Of a stretch of DNA of 30,984 nt, positions 7,471 through 16,053 are shown piece by piece. The stretch spans positions 1-30,984 of the forward strand of contig DAHWFG010000425.1 in the NCBI GenBank assembly GCA_027325115.1. Reading direction: 5' to 3'. Below the pieces are notes generated by a model. That model saw only the letters and a list, made by a program, of their open reading frames with translations, ran no database searches and was not told the origin of the DNA. The first letter of the stretch is position 1; each line of letters starts with the position of its first letter. This stretch comes from JAKBCQ01 sp021807585. GTDB taxonomy: Bacteria > Planctomycetota > Planctomycetia > Isosphaerales > Isosphaeraceae. Both the position numbers and the translations under genes were made by a program.

Positions 7471-8492
7471 GGTTCGCCTCCTTCGCTCGCGGTCGCTTTC
7501 GTCGCGGAGGATGGTTTATTTTTCCGCGCGGCGTTCTCGGTCGATTCGTCGCGTCGATCGCGATCGTTCGCCGCGGTCGTCGTTTTTTTTTCGTGCGAGG
7601 GACGCGGCGAAGGACTCGGCACGCCGTGCGTCAGGAGCCGCAAAAACGCGTTGTCGGCCGAAAGGACAAGCGTCGTTTTGGCGTCGAGCGCCGCGCGATA
7701 AGTTTCCAATGTTTTCAAGAATTCATAAAAGCCTGGATCGGCGGCGTGCGCCTCGTTCGCCAGTCGCGCCGCCTCGGCTTCTCCCTCGCCGATCAGTCGA
7801 GCGGCGTCGGCCTCGGCCTCGGCGATCACGCGGGCTCGGTCGCGATCCGCCGCGCTCCGGATCACGCGGGCGCGGCTTTCCCCCTCGGCTCGCGTCGCCG
7901 CGGCGACGCGTTTCCGCTCGCTCCGAATCTGCTCGAAAACCGCGCTCCGTACCTCCTCGGGATAATTCAGTCGACGCAAACGAACGTTCACAACCTTGAT
8001 TCCATACTCGTTCAAAGCCTGATGATCGATCCGCTCGGTCGCTTCGCGCAAGAGCGCGTCGAGCGCCGATTCGCGATCGACCTTCACAAGCCCCGTCAGG
8101 TCGTAATTCCCCAACTCGGCCGCCATCACCGAAGCCGCCATGTCCTCCAATCGGTCCGATGCGATCGGTAACGTCCGCACCGCGCGGAGGAACTTTTCGA
8201 CGTCGTCGATCCGCCACGACACATACCACGCCACTTCAAGATTTTTCTTATCACGCGTAAGCATCTCTCGCGGAGGAGGCGTATCGAGCTGCAGACGATT
8301 ATCAAACGACGTCGCTGTTTGATAAGGCCGTTTGAAGTAGAGACCGGGCTTCGAGATCAACCGCACCGAACGGCCGAACTCGGTGATATAAACCGATTCG
8401 GTCTGATCGACGACGACGACCGAAAAAAACCCCGAGATCGCGATCGCAAGGCCGATCAACACCGCACCAATCTTCCATTTCTTCATTCGCAT
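7467..8492 (-). CDS. hflC: HflC-like SPFH/band-7 membrane protein
   Basis: A 341-residue protein with an N-terminal membrane segment (residues ~7-27) and a typical HflC opening: VVVDQTESVYITEFGRSVR and PGLYFKRPYQTATSFDNRL. KKNLEVAWYVSWRIDDVEKF and YGIKVVNVRLRRLNYPEEV are characteristic family segments. A coiled coil rich in EAEADAARLIGEGEAEAARL follows at ~225-250. HflC pairs with HflK in alternating rings at the cytoplasmic membrane. The last ~50 residues are charged and low-complexity. It lies 59 bases after the ATPase-SPFH fusion and overlaps the HflK-like gene, so the three SPFH proteins are probably made together. Two in-frame ATGs occur at the start (M1 and M3), and the ribosome site is weak for both. 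Confidence 0.87.
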   Translation of the reverse strand: MRMKKWKIGAVLIGLAIAISGFFSVVVVDQTESVYITEFGRSVRLISKPGLYFKRPYQTATSFDNRLQLDTPPPREMLTRDKKNLEVAWYVSWRIDDVEKFLRAVRTLPIASDRLEDMAASVMAAELGNYDLTGLVKVDRESALDALLREATERIDHQALNEYGIKVVNVRLRRLNYPEEVRSAVFEQIRSERKRVAAATRAEGESRARVIRSAADRDRARVIAEAEADAARLIGEGEAEAARLANEAHAADPGFYEFLKTLETYRAALDAKTTLVLSADNAFLRLLTHGVPSPSPRPSHEKKTTTAANDRDRRDESTENAARKNKPSSATKATASEGGEP

Positions 8493-8551
8493 CGGAATAA
8501 CCCGCGTGTGTTTTTTTGGAATGTCAATAACACATGAATGTCGGTGTGTCC

Positions 8552-11500
8552 TTAATCGTCGGGTTCGTCGAGAGGGATTTTTTCGGGCGATTCGGCGGGT
8601 TTACCGAGCCCCGAGCGCTCGGGGTCGGCGAACCAGATCCTGCGGCGCCCCCCGGCTTTGGGGTCGAGGATCAGCTTGGGTCGACCCGCGAACGAAACCG
8701 CGATCGTATCCCAAAGAAGTTGGAACTCGGTGAGTTCGCGCCGCGCCGTATAAGCCGCGACCCGCGCCAGAAACGCCTTCTTCGCCCCCTCGGCGCGGCT
8801 CTTGAGCCGTTGCGAACGCGCCCCCGCCGAATCGCGCAGCGAGGTCGATTCGGCGATCGCCGACCAATGTCGTTCCAACGAGAACGCCTCGGCGTCGTTG
8901 CGGTAACGTTCAACATCCGACACCGCGGCGGAAACATCACGATACGCCGGAACGACCTCGCGCGGAGGGTGCGCGTCGACGATTCGAACGCGATCGACTG
9001 CGACATTGATCCCCTGCTCCGCCAGCCGAGCCCGCAGTTTTTCGGCGATCTCGGCCTCAAAATCGCGACGACCTCCGACAAGTATCGCTTCGAGCGGAGT
9101 TCGCCCCGCGACCTCGCGAAAAACCCCCTCGGCCGCGGCCGAAACCAACCGATCGATCGCGACGACGCCGAAGAGAACGTCGCGTACGCCGGCCTCGGTA
9201 TACCGATATTCCACCACCCCCGCGAGCTCGACGAGATTCTCGTCCCCCGTGAAAAAGAGGGCCGATTCATCGCGCCGAACGCCGTGAGACGCGTTCCACG
9301 CGACCGGGCCTTGTTGCGACCGGTTCGGCCCGAGCAGCCCCACGCGAGCCGTACGGACGAAATCGGGCTCGATCGTCGTCACCCGCTCGATCGGCGCGGG
9401 CCACCGTAAATGAAGCCCGGGAGCTAAAGCGGGAGGCTGAAATCGCCCCCACCGCCGCACCGCGCCCACGCGCCCCGGCGCGATCAAAGTTAATCCCGAA
9501 AAAAGATATAAGATAACTATTAAACAAACAGAAGTTCGTGCAAGAATGCGTTGATTTCGCCGAACGAGTTCGCCGATCTCGGAGGGGCGAAATCGGCCCA
9601 GGAACTCGACGAATCCGAGGAGAGCGCGAACGGCGCTTTGTTCTTTTAATTGACCGAATCCGAGCAGTCGGATCGCGTTCAGCAGCACCAAAAGCGATCC
9701 CGCCTGATGGAGGATCGCCGCGGCGACGGGCCCCAGGATCCTCAACCCGGCGAGCGCGATCGCCACGCCGTTTAAGCCGAAGGCGAAGACGACGATGTTT
9801 TGACGGATCACGCGCATCGTTTGCCGGGCGATCGCGAACGTCTCGGGCAACGGTTCGAGCGGATCGCCCATCAGCAAGATCGAACCCGCGTCGGCGGCGA
9901 TATCGCTTCCCACGCCCGCGAGCGCGATCCCGACATCGGCGGTCGCGAGCGCGAGAGCGTCGTTCACGCCGTCGCCGATCATCGCGACGAACCGCCCCTC
10001 GCTCCGCCTGCGACGAACCCATTCGGCCTTGTCGGCGGGGGAAAGCTCGGCCTCAAACGTTTTGATATGAACCTTCTTGGCCGCGGCCCGCGCCGCCGCG
10101 GCGCGATCTCCCGTCAAAATCGTTAGATCTTTTAATCCTAAATGCTTAAGTTCATGAATAACATCGTGCGCCTCGATCCGAACGCGGTCGCGTGCGCCGA
10201 TCGCTCCCGCGACGTCGCCGTCAACGGCGACCAAAAGCGCCGTCTGGCCCGATTCATCAAGAGCCGCGAGCGCGTGCGCGATCTCGTCGGGAAGTTCGAC
10301 CCCGCGCTCGCGGAACAACCGAGCGTTACCGACGAGCGTCTCGCGAACGCCGAACGCCCCGTCTTCGATTCGCGCCGCGATTCCCGCTCCCGGCTGCGCC
10401 TCAAAGTCTAAAACGCGCGGAAGCTTGAGCCCGAGATCGCGCGCCTCGGCGACGAGTAAACGCGCCAAAGGATGTTCACTTGGCTGTTCGGCGGCCGCGG
10501 CCAAGCGCAGCAGCTCGTCGCCCGTCCAATCGCCGCGGGGGATGCGATCGCCGATCTCGGGACGTCCCTCGGTAAGCGTTCCCGTCTTGTCGAACGCGAC
10601 CGCGTCGACCCGCGACAACCGTTCGAGAGCGTCGCCCCCTTTGATCAAAACGCCGCGGCGCGCCAGCCGAGCCGTCGCGGCGAGCACCGCCGCGGGGGTC
10701 GCCAAAATGAGCGAGCAAGGGCACGCGACGACCAGAACCGCGAGAGCCGGATTCACGTCGATCCGCGGTATCGCCCCCGTTCGGCCCCAATTCCAAAGCC
10801 CGCTCAAGTTCGTTCCCAAAAAAACAACCGTCGCGGCAATCAGCACCGCGGGAAGGAAAAGCCGCGCGTAACGGTCGGCGGTTCGCTCGAGCGGAGAACG
10901 ATTCCGCCGAGCCTCCGCGAGCAGCCGAATCACCCTGCCGAGCGTCGTCTCCTCGCCCACCCTCTCGGCCTCGACCTCGAGCCGGCCGAATTGATTGACC
11001 GTACCTGTGAAAACCTGATCACCTTCTCCTTTATCGACGGGCAGGCTCTCGCCGGTCAGCACCGCCTGATCGACCGCGGATCGACCGCGAAGCACCTTGC
11101 CGTCGGCCGCGATCCGCTCTCCGGGTCGAATGACGAGAACGTCGCCGATCGCCAAGGCTTCGGCGGCGATCTCGACCTCTTGATCGTCGCGGAGCACGCG
11201 GGCCGTCCTCGGCCTGTATTCGAGCAGCCTCGTGATCGCCCGCTGGGCGCGATCGAACGTGAGCGCTTCGAGACATTCTCCGACGAGCGCGATGAAGACG
11301 ACCTCGGCGGCGACGAAATACTCGCGCATCACCGCGGCTGCGACGCACGCGACCGCGAGCGCGATATCGGCGCCGATGCGTCCCTCGAACAACGCCGCGA
11401 GTGCGAGATACACCACGCGACCGCCGCCGATGATCGCAGCCAACAACATCGGCGAGACGCCGAACGGGCGACGGTACGCCTCGCCCCACGTCGCCAGGAG

Positions 11501-11683
11501 AAAATCGGCGACGATCAACACGCCTACGACAACCGTCGTTGCGACGAGCGTTCTCAGCTCGGCGGCGTGATCGTGATCGTGCGCGGTGTGATGATGATGA
11601 TCGCCGCCGTGATCTCGATGATGATGGTGATCGCCCGCCGCTCCGCGCTCTTGATCGCGCGGGCGCGTGTGGCCGAATCCCAT
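8552..11683 (-). CDS. P1B-type heavy-metal ATPase fused to an SPFH (HflK-like) domain
   Basis: About 1043 residues from the ATG at 11683. The start is uncertain: the frame stays open upstream into the preceding gene, and a TTG nine codons earlier has GGAAAGG before it. Residues 18-40 are His/Asp-rich (eight His in two HHHH runs plus others), a likely metal-binding tail; no classical HMA domain is seen. The pump motifs are complete: TGES 210-213, CPC 321-323 in the membrane, the phosphorylated Asp in DKTGT at 365, SEHPLA 402-407, TGD 524-526 and GDGVND 570-575. These define a P1B transition-metal exporter; the metal is unclear (last membrane helix HQAGSLLVLLNAIRLL). After a ~40-residue linker a new membrane segment (715-732) leads into a full SPFH domain (733-~1000) that parallels the separate HflK. 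The frame is continuous, with no sign of a sequencing join. Confidence 0.9.
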   Translation of the reverse strand: MGFGHTRPRDQERGAAGDHHHHRDHGGDHHHHTAHDHDHAAELRTLVATTVVVGVLIVADFLLATWGEAYRRPFGVSPMLLAAIIGGGRVVYLALAALFEGRIGADIALAVACVAAAVMREYFVAAEVVFIALVGECLEALTFDRAQRAITRLLEYRPRTARVLRDDQEVEIAAEALAIGDVLVIRPGERIAADGKVLRGRSAVDQAVLTGESLPVDKGEGDQVFTGTVNQFGRLEVEAERVGEETTLGRVIRLLAEARRNRSPLERTADRYARLFLPAVLIAATVVFLGTNLSGLWNWGRTGAIPRIDVNPALAVLVVACPCSLILATPAAVLAATARLARRGVLIKGGDALERLSRVDAVAFDKTGTLTEGRPEIGDRIPRGDWTGDELLRLAAAAEQPSEHPLARLLVAEARDLGLKLPRVLDFEAQPGAGIAARIEDGAFGVRETLVGNARLFRERGVELPDEIAHALAALDESGQTALLVAVDGDVAGAIGARDRVRIEAHDVIHELKHLGLKDLTILTGDRAAAARAAAKKVHIKTFEAELSPADKAEWVRRRRSEGRFVAMIGDGVNDALALATADVGIALAGVGSDIAADAGSILLMGDPLEPLPETFAIARQTMRVIRQNIVVFAFGLNGVAIALAGLRILGPVAAAILHQAGSLLVLLNAIRLLGFGQLKEQSAVRALLGFVEFLGRFRPSEIGELVRRNQRILARTSVCLIVILYLFSGLTLIAPGRVGAVRRWGRFQPPALAPGLHLRWPAPIERVTTIEPDFVRTARVGLLGPNRSQQGPVAWNASHGVRRDESALFFTGDENLVELAGVVEYRYTEAGVRDVLFGVVAIDRLVSAAAEGVFREVAGRTPLEAILVGGRRDFEAEIAEKLRARLAEQGINVAVDRVRIVDAHPPREVVPAYRDVSAAVSDVERYRNDAEAFSLERHWSAIAESTSLRDSAGARSQRLKSRAEGAKKAFLARVAAYTARRELTEFQLLWDTIAVSFAGRPKLILDPKAGGRRRIWFADPERSGLGKPAESPEKIPLDEPDD

Positions 11684-11737
11684 CCGCTCGGGGTCGAATT
11701 CACGGTGCAAGACGGTCGCCTTTCCAGCTTCTAGAAA

Positions 11738-11747
11738 CAGATATCTG
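11738..11747. promoter_or_regulatory. Short palindrome upstream of the ATPase-SPFH gene
   Basis: cagatatctg is a perfect 10-base palindrome about 55 bases upstream of the chosen start at 11683, in a 169-base AT-richer gap between the two minus-strand genes. It could be an operator for a metal-sensing or other regulator. I could not place convincing promoter hexamers around it. Confidence 0.2.
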
Positions 11748-11852
11748 CTTATTTCGTTATGTTCTCGAATCGGTAACTTTTTCAGGCGACGCGGCGTCGG
11801 TCGTGTTCCGGCGCCGCGCCCTTGCGAGCGATATCTTGAATCGATCGTCGTG

Positions 11853-14813
11853 TTACTTCGACCGTGTGATCCACATCGGCGAGCCCCACGCGAGATTGCC
11901 GTCGGCCTGCTCGACGCGCACGTAATAGTAATGCGATCCGCCCGGCTCGGCGTCGTCGTCGGTGTAGACGAGCGAAACCTTCGGCTCGTTCGGTTCAACC
12001 GTGAGCGCGTACTTGTCGTCGCGGATCACGTGAATCTTGACGATCGGAGACGTGCCGTGCGCGCCGATCTTGAGGGTCGGCTTGTCGTCGGTCGTGAACG
12101 TATCGCCCATCATATGATCGCCCGAACGAACGTCAAGGAGTATATTGTCGGTCGCGGCGTAGCAATGCCGTTTCTTGAAGGCGTCGATAATTCCCCGCCG
12201 CGACCGCTCGGAGGCGAACACGATCGCATAACTCCAATGTGTACTGACATGATCGCTCGAGCTTTCGAAGCCGAGCTTGTACCCCTTGGCCAAGGCGTTC
12301 CAGACGAACCCGGCGGGCCGAAAGCCGCCGATCTCGGTCTCAGCCGTCGGCGATCGCGGAGCCCCGGGGTGTTCGTAATTGTGACGGTGGCCCTGGTAAA
12401 TCTCGACCACGGGCTCGACTTCGGGGTCGTTGTCGCGCCAATCGGTCCCCATGTCTGTGGCGCTCGTGTGCGAAGCGCAAATGGCGTCGAAATGTTTGAG
12501 ATACTTGTAGAGCAGTTTGGTGTCGGGCGTACCCGCTTCGGCGGTTCCCGGAAGCTCGCCGCGAGGCAGCGGACGGATTCCCCGACGAGGCGCCATCACG
12601 TTGCGGTGGCCGTTTGGATAGACGACGCTCCGTTCATAAGTTTGCGCCGCGACGAATCGCGACTCGTTGTTATGAATATCCGCCGTTTTTTGGACGAGCC
12701 ACCACATATATTCATGACCGAACCCGTTATCGTGGTCGCCGTTACCCATCCAGTCATGATGAACGGCATCGAGTGCGTATCTCCACATGTCTTCAAGAAG
12801 GCCGTCCTGGTCGGCGTGCGACGAGATTTCGGTGTGTCGATGAAATTCGCCGCGGATCGGCCGAAGGGTTCGGCCTCCGCTTTGGATACGGTAGTCGCGC
12901 AGCCGAGCGACGTCCTCGATCTCGTTCGGGTGAACCGCCTGGACCTTGGGGGCGTCGGCCTGAACGTCTGGTTCGAGCTTGGGCGGCTTGATCGTTCCCG
13001 TCGCGCCGAGCCGCGCCGCGTACAGGTCGTCTTCGCGGCGATTTTGCGTCGAGGTGCGGCGGTCGCCGCTATAAACCGCGAGCAAACCGTCGCCGACCGC
13101 GGCGAGCGCGGGACGGTTGTCGATCAGGTTCGTCGACGCGGCCAACCGCCGAGGCGTCGACCAAGTATCGCCGTCGAACCGAAGGAAGGAGCCGACCCAT
13201 ACCTCGCCCCCCGCACCGGGATGATGGCGTACGAACAGCCAGATTCCCCCGTGATCGTCGGTCGCCAGCCGCGGCACGCTCCGATTGCTCTTCAACTCGC
13301 CAAAATTCAACTCCGAACCCGCGGTCAGTCGCATCAAATTCCCGGCATCAAGGCATTTGATCCGGACCGTCCTATTAACGTAAAGCGCAAAGCCCGGATT
13401 CTTGGCCAAACCCACCCGCTGAAACCCATTCGAACTCGCGTAATCCTTGCCCCATTGCTCGTCCCCTTCCTCGTAGGCGATCCAAAGCCTCGACTCCTTG
13501 TCGCAAACGAGGCTCGGACGCGCCTCGAATCGCGCCGAATCGGCGACCGTCACGGGCTTGGAACCACGCTTGCCGATATCTCGTAATAAGACGTCAAAAT
13601 TACCCTTGTCATAGGTGTCCCAGGCGACGAAAACGGACCCTTTGATATCGGCTGCGATCGCCGGACTCCAGTCGTCCGAGGGACTCGACGAAACGACGAA
13701 CGGCTCGCGCATCGGGTGAGAATCGGCGAGGGCGCATGCCATAATTTCGTAATTGTCTCCGCGGAACGCCTGCCAAGCGAGCCACACGTTCCCCTGTCCG
13801 TCGGTCGTTGAGACGACGTGGAAATCCGACCCCTTGGCCTTCGTGACGCGCTCGGTATCAGACCATTGTCCCTGGCCGTCGGCTTGCTTGGCAGGGGTAT
13901 ATGCGCGGTGATAGATCTCCCAGTCGCCTTCAAGCTGTTCCGCCCACGCGATATGAACAATCCCTTTGCCGTCGACCGCGACGGTGGGCCGCCAGACGTC
14001 GAGCCGCGCTACATCTTTGGTCACGTCGATCGCGGGATGGAACGTCTTGCCGTCGAACCGCCTGAGTCGGATCATATCGCCGTTGCGGGTGGGGACGAGC
14101 CGCCGATCAAAATCCTCGGGCTTGACAGGGTCGTCGAGCCGAGCTTGCTCGGGTCGGTATTCGACGTCGACGAGCCAGACAGTTCCATCGGGCGCCTTAG
14201 CCGCGACGGGGAAGTCGTCTTCGGTCCCCGCTCCGGTGATTCGTACCGCGGCGAATTGCCGCTCGACAGTCGCCGCGCCGTCAAGAAACACGGCACGACC
14301 TCCCGGCGCCAGATCGACGGGTTTGAACGAGAAGTCGCCCCGGTCGGTCGCGATCGTGATCGTCGCGGTCTCGGGCGCTTCGACGTTCACTCTCAGGATC
14401 GGCGCCGGACCCCGAACTTGAGCCTTCTTCGCCGTGATTTTCTTTTTTGTCTTCGCTTTCGCATTCTTTGCAACCGCAGTCTTCGTCGCCGCGACGTGGA
14501 ACCGATCCCCCTCAACCCGTGAACCGGGGGCCGAGCGCACAACGTCGAGTTCGGCGACTCGACCCTCCGAGACCTTGATCGTCCCATCCCACACCGTAGG
14601 CGCTGCGCTCCCCAGGCCAAGCGTCACCTCGAGGCCGATCAGCCCCGGCGGAATTTCAACGCTTCGGCCCGGCTTGGGACCGTCGTTTTCGACGTCTCGC
14701 GCTCCGGGAGGATCGTCCTCCTCGTGCGAGAAGATCGAAATCATATAAAGCGACGCCGGCATCAGTGACGCCGCGACGATCAATAACGACTTCCAAAGAG
14801 ACGAGCGGGTCAT
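11853..14813 (-). CDS. Exported beta-propeller / PHP-type metallohydrolase (paralogue 2)
   Basis: A 986-residue protein. I chose the ATG at 14813 (MTRSSLWKSLLIVAASLMPA) because GGGAGGGG lies just upstream and the hydrophobic signal/anchor follows directly; the frame could start further up at a GTG (14948). A Lys/Ala-rich linker (TKTAVAKNAKAKTKKKITAKK) follows near residue 100. Propeller-like repeats (DVWRPTVAVDGKGIVHIAWA, NVWLAWQAF, DDWSPAIAADIKGSVFVAWD) cover the middle. The C-terminal third has the same metal-ligand set as its paralogue: FHRHTEIS, GNGDHDNG, TYERS, GHRNVM, CASHTS and SSDHVSTH. Such PHP-like centres usually bind two or three metal ions and hydrolyse phosphoesters; the substrate is unknown. 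It is the first gene of the co-oriented block that contains the metal pump and the SPFH genes. Confidence 0.8.
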   Translation of the reverse strand: MTRSSLWKSLLIVAASLMPASLYMISIFSHEEDDPPGARDVENDGPKPGRSVEIPPGLIGLEVTLGLGSAAPTVWDGTIKVSEGRVAELDVVRSAPGSRVEGDRFHVAATKTAVAKNAKAKTKKKITAKKAQVRGPAPILRVNVEAPETATITIATDRGDFSFKPVDLAPGGRAVFLDGAATVERQFAAVRITGAGTEDDFPVAAKAPDGTVWLVDVEYRPEQARLDDPVKPEDFDRRLVPTRNGDMIRLRRFDGKTFHPAIDVTKDVARLDVWRPTVAVDGKGIVHIAWAEQLEGDWEIYHRAYTPAKQADGQGQWSDTERVTKAKGSDFHVVSTTDGQGNVWLAWQAFRGDNYEIMACALADSHPMREPFVVSSSPSDDWSPAIAADIKGSVFVAWDTYDKGNFDVLLRDIGKRGSKPVTVADSARFEARPSLVCDKESRLWIAYEEGDEQWGKDYASSNGFQRVGLAKNPGFALYVNRTVRIKCLDAGNLMRLTAGSELNFGELKSNRSVPRLATDDHGGIWLFVRHHPGAGGEVWVGSFLRFDGDTWSTPRRLAASTNLIDNRPALAAVGDGLLAVYSGDRRTSTQNRREDDLYAARLGATGTIKPPKLEPDVQADAPKVQAVHPNEIEDVARLRDYRIQSGGRTLRPIRGEFHRHTEISSHADQDGLLEDMWRYALDAVHHDWMGNGDHDNGFGHEYMWWLVQKTADIHNNESRFVAAQTYERSVVYPNGHRNVMAPRRGIRPLPRGELPGTAEAGTPDTKLLYKYLKHFDAICASHTSATDMGTDWRDNDPEVEPVVEIYQGHRHNYEHPGAPRSPTAETEIGGFRPAGFVWNALAKGYKLGFESSSDHVSTHWSYAIVFASERSRRGIIDAFKKRHCYAATDNILLDVRSGDHMMGDTFTTDDKPTLKIGAHGTSPIVKIHVIRDDKYALTVEPNEPKVSLVYTDDDAEPGGSHYYYVRVEQADGNLAWGSPMWITRSK

Positions 14814-15123
14814 GTCGATTCCCCTCCCCACATTCATCTTCTCGTTCAATCGCGAGCGATGACGACTCGAGGCGATTCGCACAGCAAAAATCGATATCAG
14901 CGCACGAGATCGAAGTCGAACAGCCGTTGCGGCTAGGGCGAGACTCACATTCGATCGACTAGCTTAAGCGCGTGATCAAACGGAAAGAAAGCATTTTCTT
15001 CCGAACTGAACGAAAAATCGACGATCTTCCGCCGCCGCTCACGAAACACTATGATACGGCCGTCGGCGAATCGCCAATGTGCGTTCAAACTAAGAAAATT
15101 ACCTTATATTTAAGATTAGCATC
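14814..15123. other. 310-bp divergent intergenic region
   Basis: It separates the minus-strand propeller/PHP gene from plus-strand thyX and should hold both promoters. The end near thyX is AT-rich, with TATATT at 15105-15110 that could be a -10 box leaving a very short leader. No good -35 matches it. On the other side I see only the ribosome site GGGAGGGG for the gene starting at 14813. An upstream in-frame extension of that gene to a GTG at 14948 is possible but has no supporting ribosome site. Confidence 0.45.
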
Positions 15124-15936
15124 ATGATTGATTCCAATTCCATGGGCGACGACGCGGCGGTTCAGATCGTTCGCGAGCCCGGGGTTTATCTCGTGGGATC
15201 GCAGACGACCGACGACCGCGAGATCGACCGGTTCCTCGCCGATCACGGAGTCGACAAATGGTCGACCGACACCGAAATCGCCGGGCAAAAGCTCGTCGAG
15301 ATCGCCGGCAGGCTCTGTTACATGAGCTTCGCCAGGCCCAGACCCGGCGGCAACTCCGCGTACGTCGAGCACATCCTCGAGGTCGGCCACGGCAGCGTGC
15401 TCGAACACGCGGTGTTCAATTTGATCTTCACGGGTGCTAGCCGATCATTCACGCATGAGTTGATCCGACACCGCGCCGGGATGGGATATTCGCAGCTTTC
15501 GCAGCGGTTCGTCGACGAATCGACTTGCGAGTTCGTCGAGCCCGAGCCGATCGCAGCCGATCCCGAATTGCACGCGATCTGGCTCGAAAGCGTCGCCGCG
15601 AGCCAAAGGGCGTATCGCGCGCTCGCCGACGGCCTCAACGCCAAATTCAAACAGATCGAAGACAAAACGCTCCGCCGCAAAAAAGCGCGCGAGGCGGCGC
15701 GCAGCGTCCTTCCCAACGCGACCGAAACCAAAATCTTCGTCACCGGCAACGCCCGCGCGTTCCGTCATTTCATCGAACTCCGAGGCGACGCCGCCGCCGA
15801 CGCCGAGATCCGCAAAGTCGCAGTCCTCACGCTCGAAGTTCTTAGGGCGCACTCCCCCAACCTCTTCGGCGATTATCAAATCCAAAACCTCGACGACGGC
15901 GGCCGATCGACTTCAACCCAATATCGCAAAGTGTGA
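15124..15936 (+). CDS. thyX: FAD-dependent thymidylate synthase ThyX
   Basis: A 270-residue protein, normal length for ThyX. It makes dTMP from dUMP using methylenetetrahydrofolate, FAD and NADPH, unrelated to ThyA. The signature is RHRAGMGYSQLSQRF at residues 115-129, with eight residues between RHR and the conserved Ser126; both seven- and eight-residue spacings are known in the family. Upstream GHGSVLEHAVFNLIFTGASR and downstream GNARAFRHFIELR are also typical FAD/dUMP-binding segments. The start at 15124 has no clear ribosome site. A second ATG six codons later is an alternative. It stands alone on the plus strand, facing the M56 peptidase gene; a hairpin between them may stop transcription from both sides. 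Confidence 0.95.
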   Translation: MIDSNSMGDDAAVQIVREPGVYLVGSQTTDDREIDRFLADHGVDKWSTDTEIAGQKLVEIAGRLCYMSFARPRPGGNSAYVEHILEVGHGSVLEHAVFNLIFTGASRSFTHELIRHRAGMGYSQLSQRFVDESTCEFVEPEPIAADPELHAIWLESVAASQRAYRALADGLNAKFKQIEDKTLRRKKAREAARSVLPNATETKIFVTGNARAFRHFIELRGDAAADAEIRKVAVLTLEVLRAHSPNLFGDYQIQNLDDGGRSTSTQYRKV

Positions 15937-16003
15937 ACAATAATTAGTATTTTCACATTTAAGCGGGTTCCTCGTCGGGTGGATCGGCGCGACGGAAACG
16001 AAA

Positions 16004-16035
16004 ACGCTCGGCCCGATGTTCGTCGGACCGAGCGT
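16004..16035 (-). terminator. Intrinsic terminator of the M56/DUF1559 gene
   Basis: A 13-bp stem with one mismatch (acgctcggcccga at 16004-16016 and tcggaccgagcgt at 16023-16035) closes a 6-base loop. On the minus strand it is followed by TTTTCGTTT, a good termination tract for the gene ending at 16054. It may also stop thyX transcription from the other side, though no T-run follows on that strand. Confidence 0.75.
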
Positions 16036-16053
16036 ATAGCTTACAAATAGGTT

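Noticed and set aside
10472..11734. Plus-strand open frame of 420 codons
   Set aside because: It lies opposite the P-type ATPase, whose motifs are complete. The antisense product is Arg/Asp-rich and domain-free.
11667..13586. Plus-strand open frame of 639 codons
   Set aside because: It is antisense to the propeller/PHP gene and the start of the ATPase gene. Its protein has no recognisable domain and mirrors the biased codon use of the minus-strand genes.
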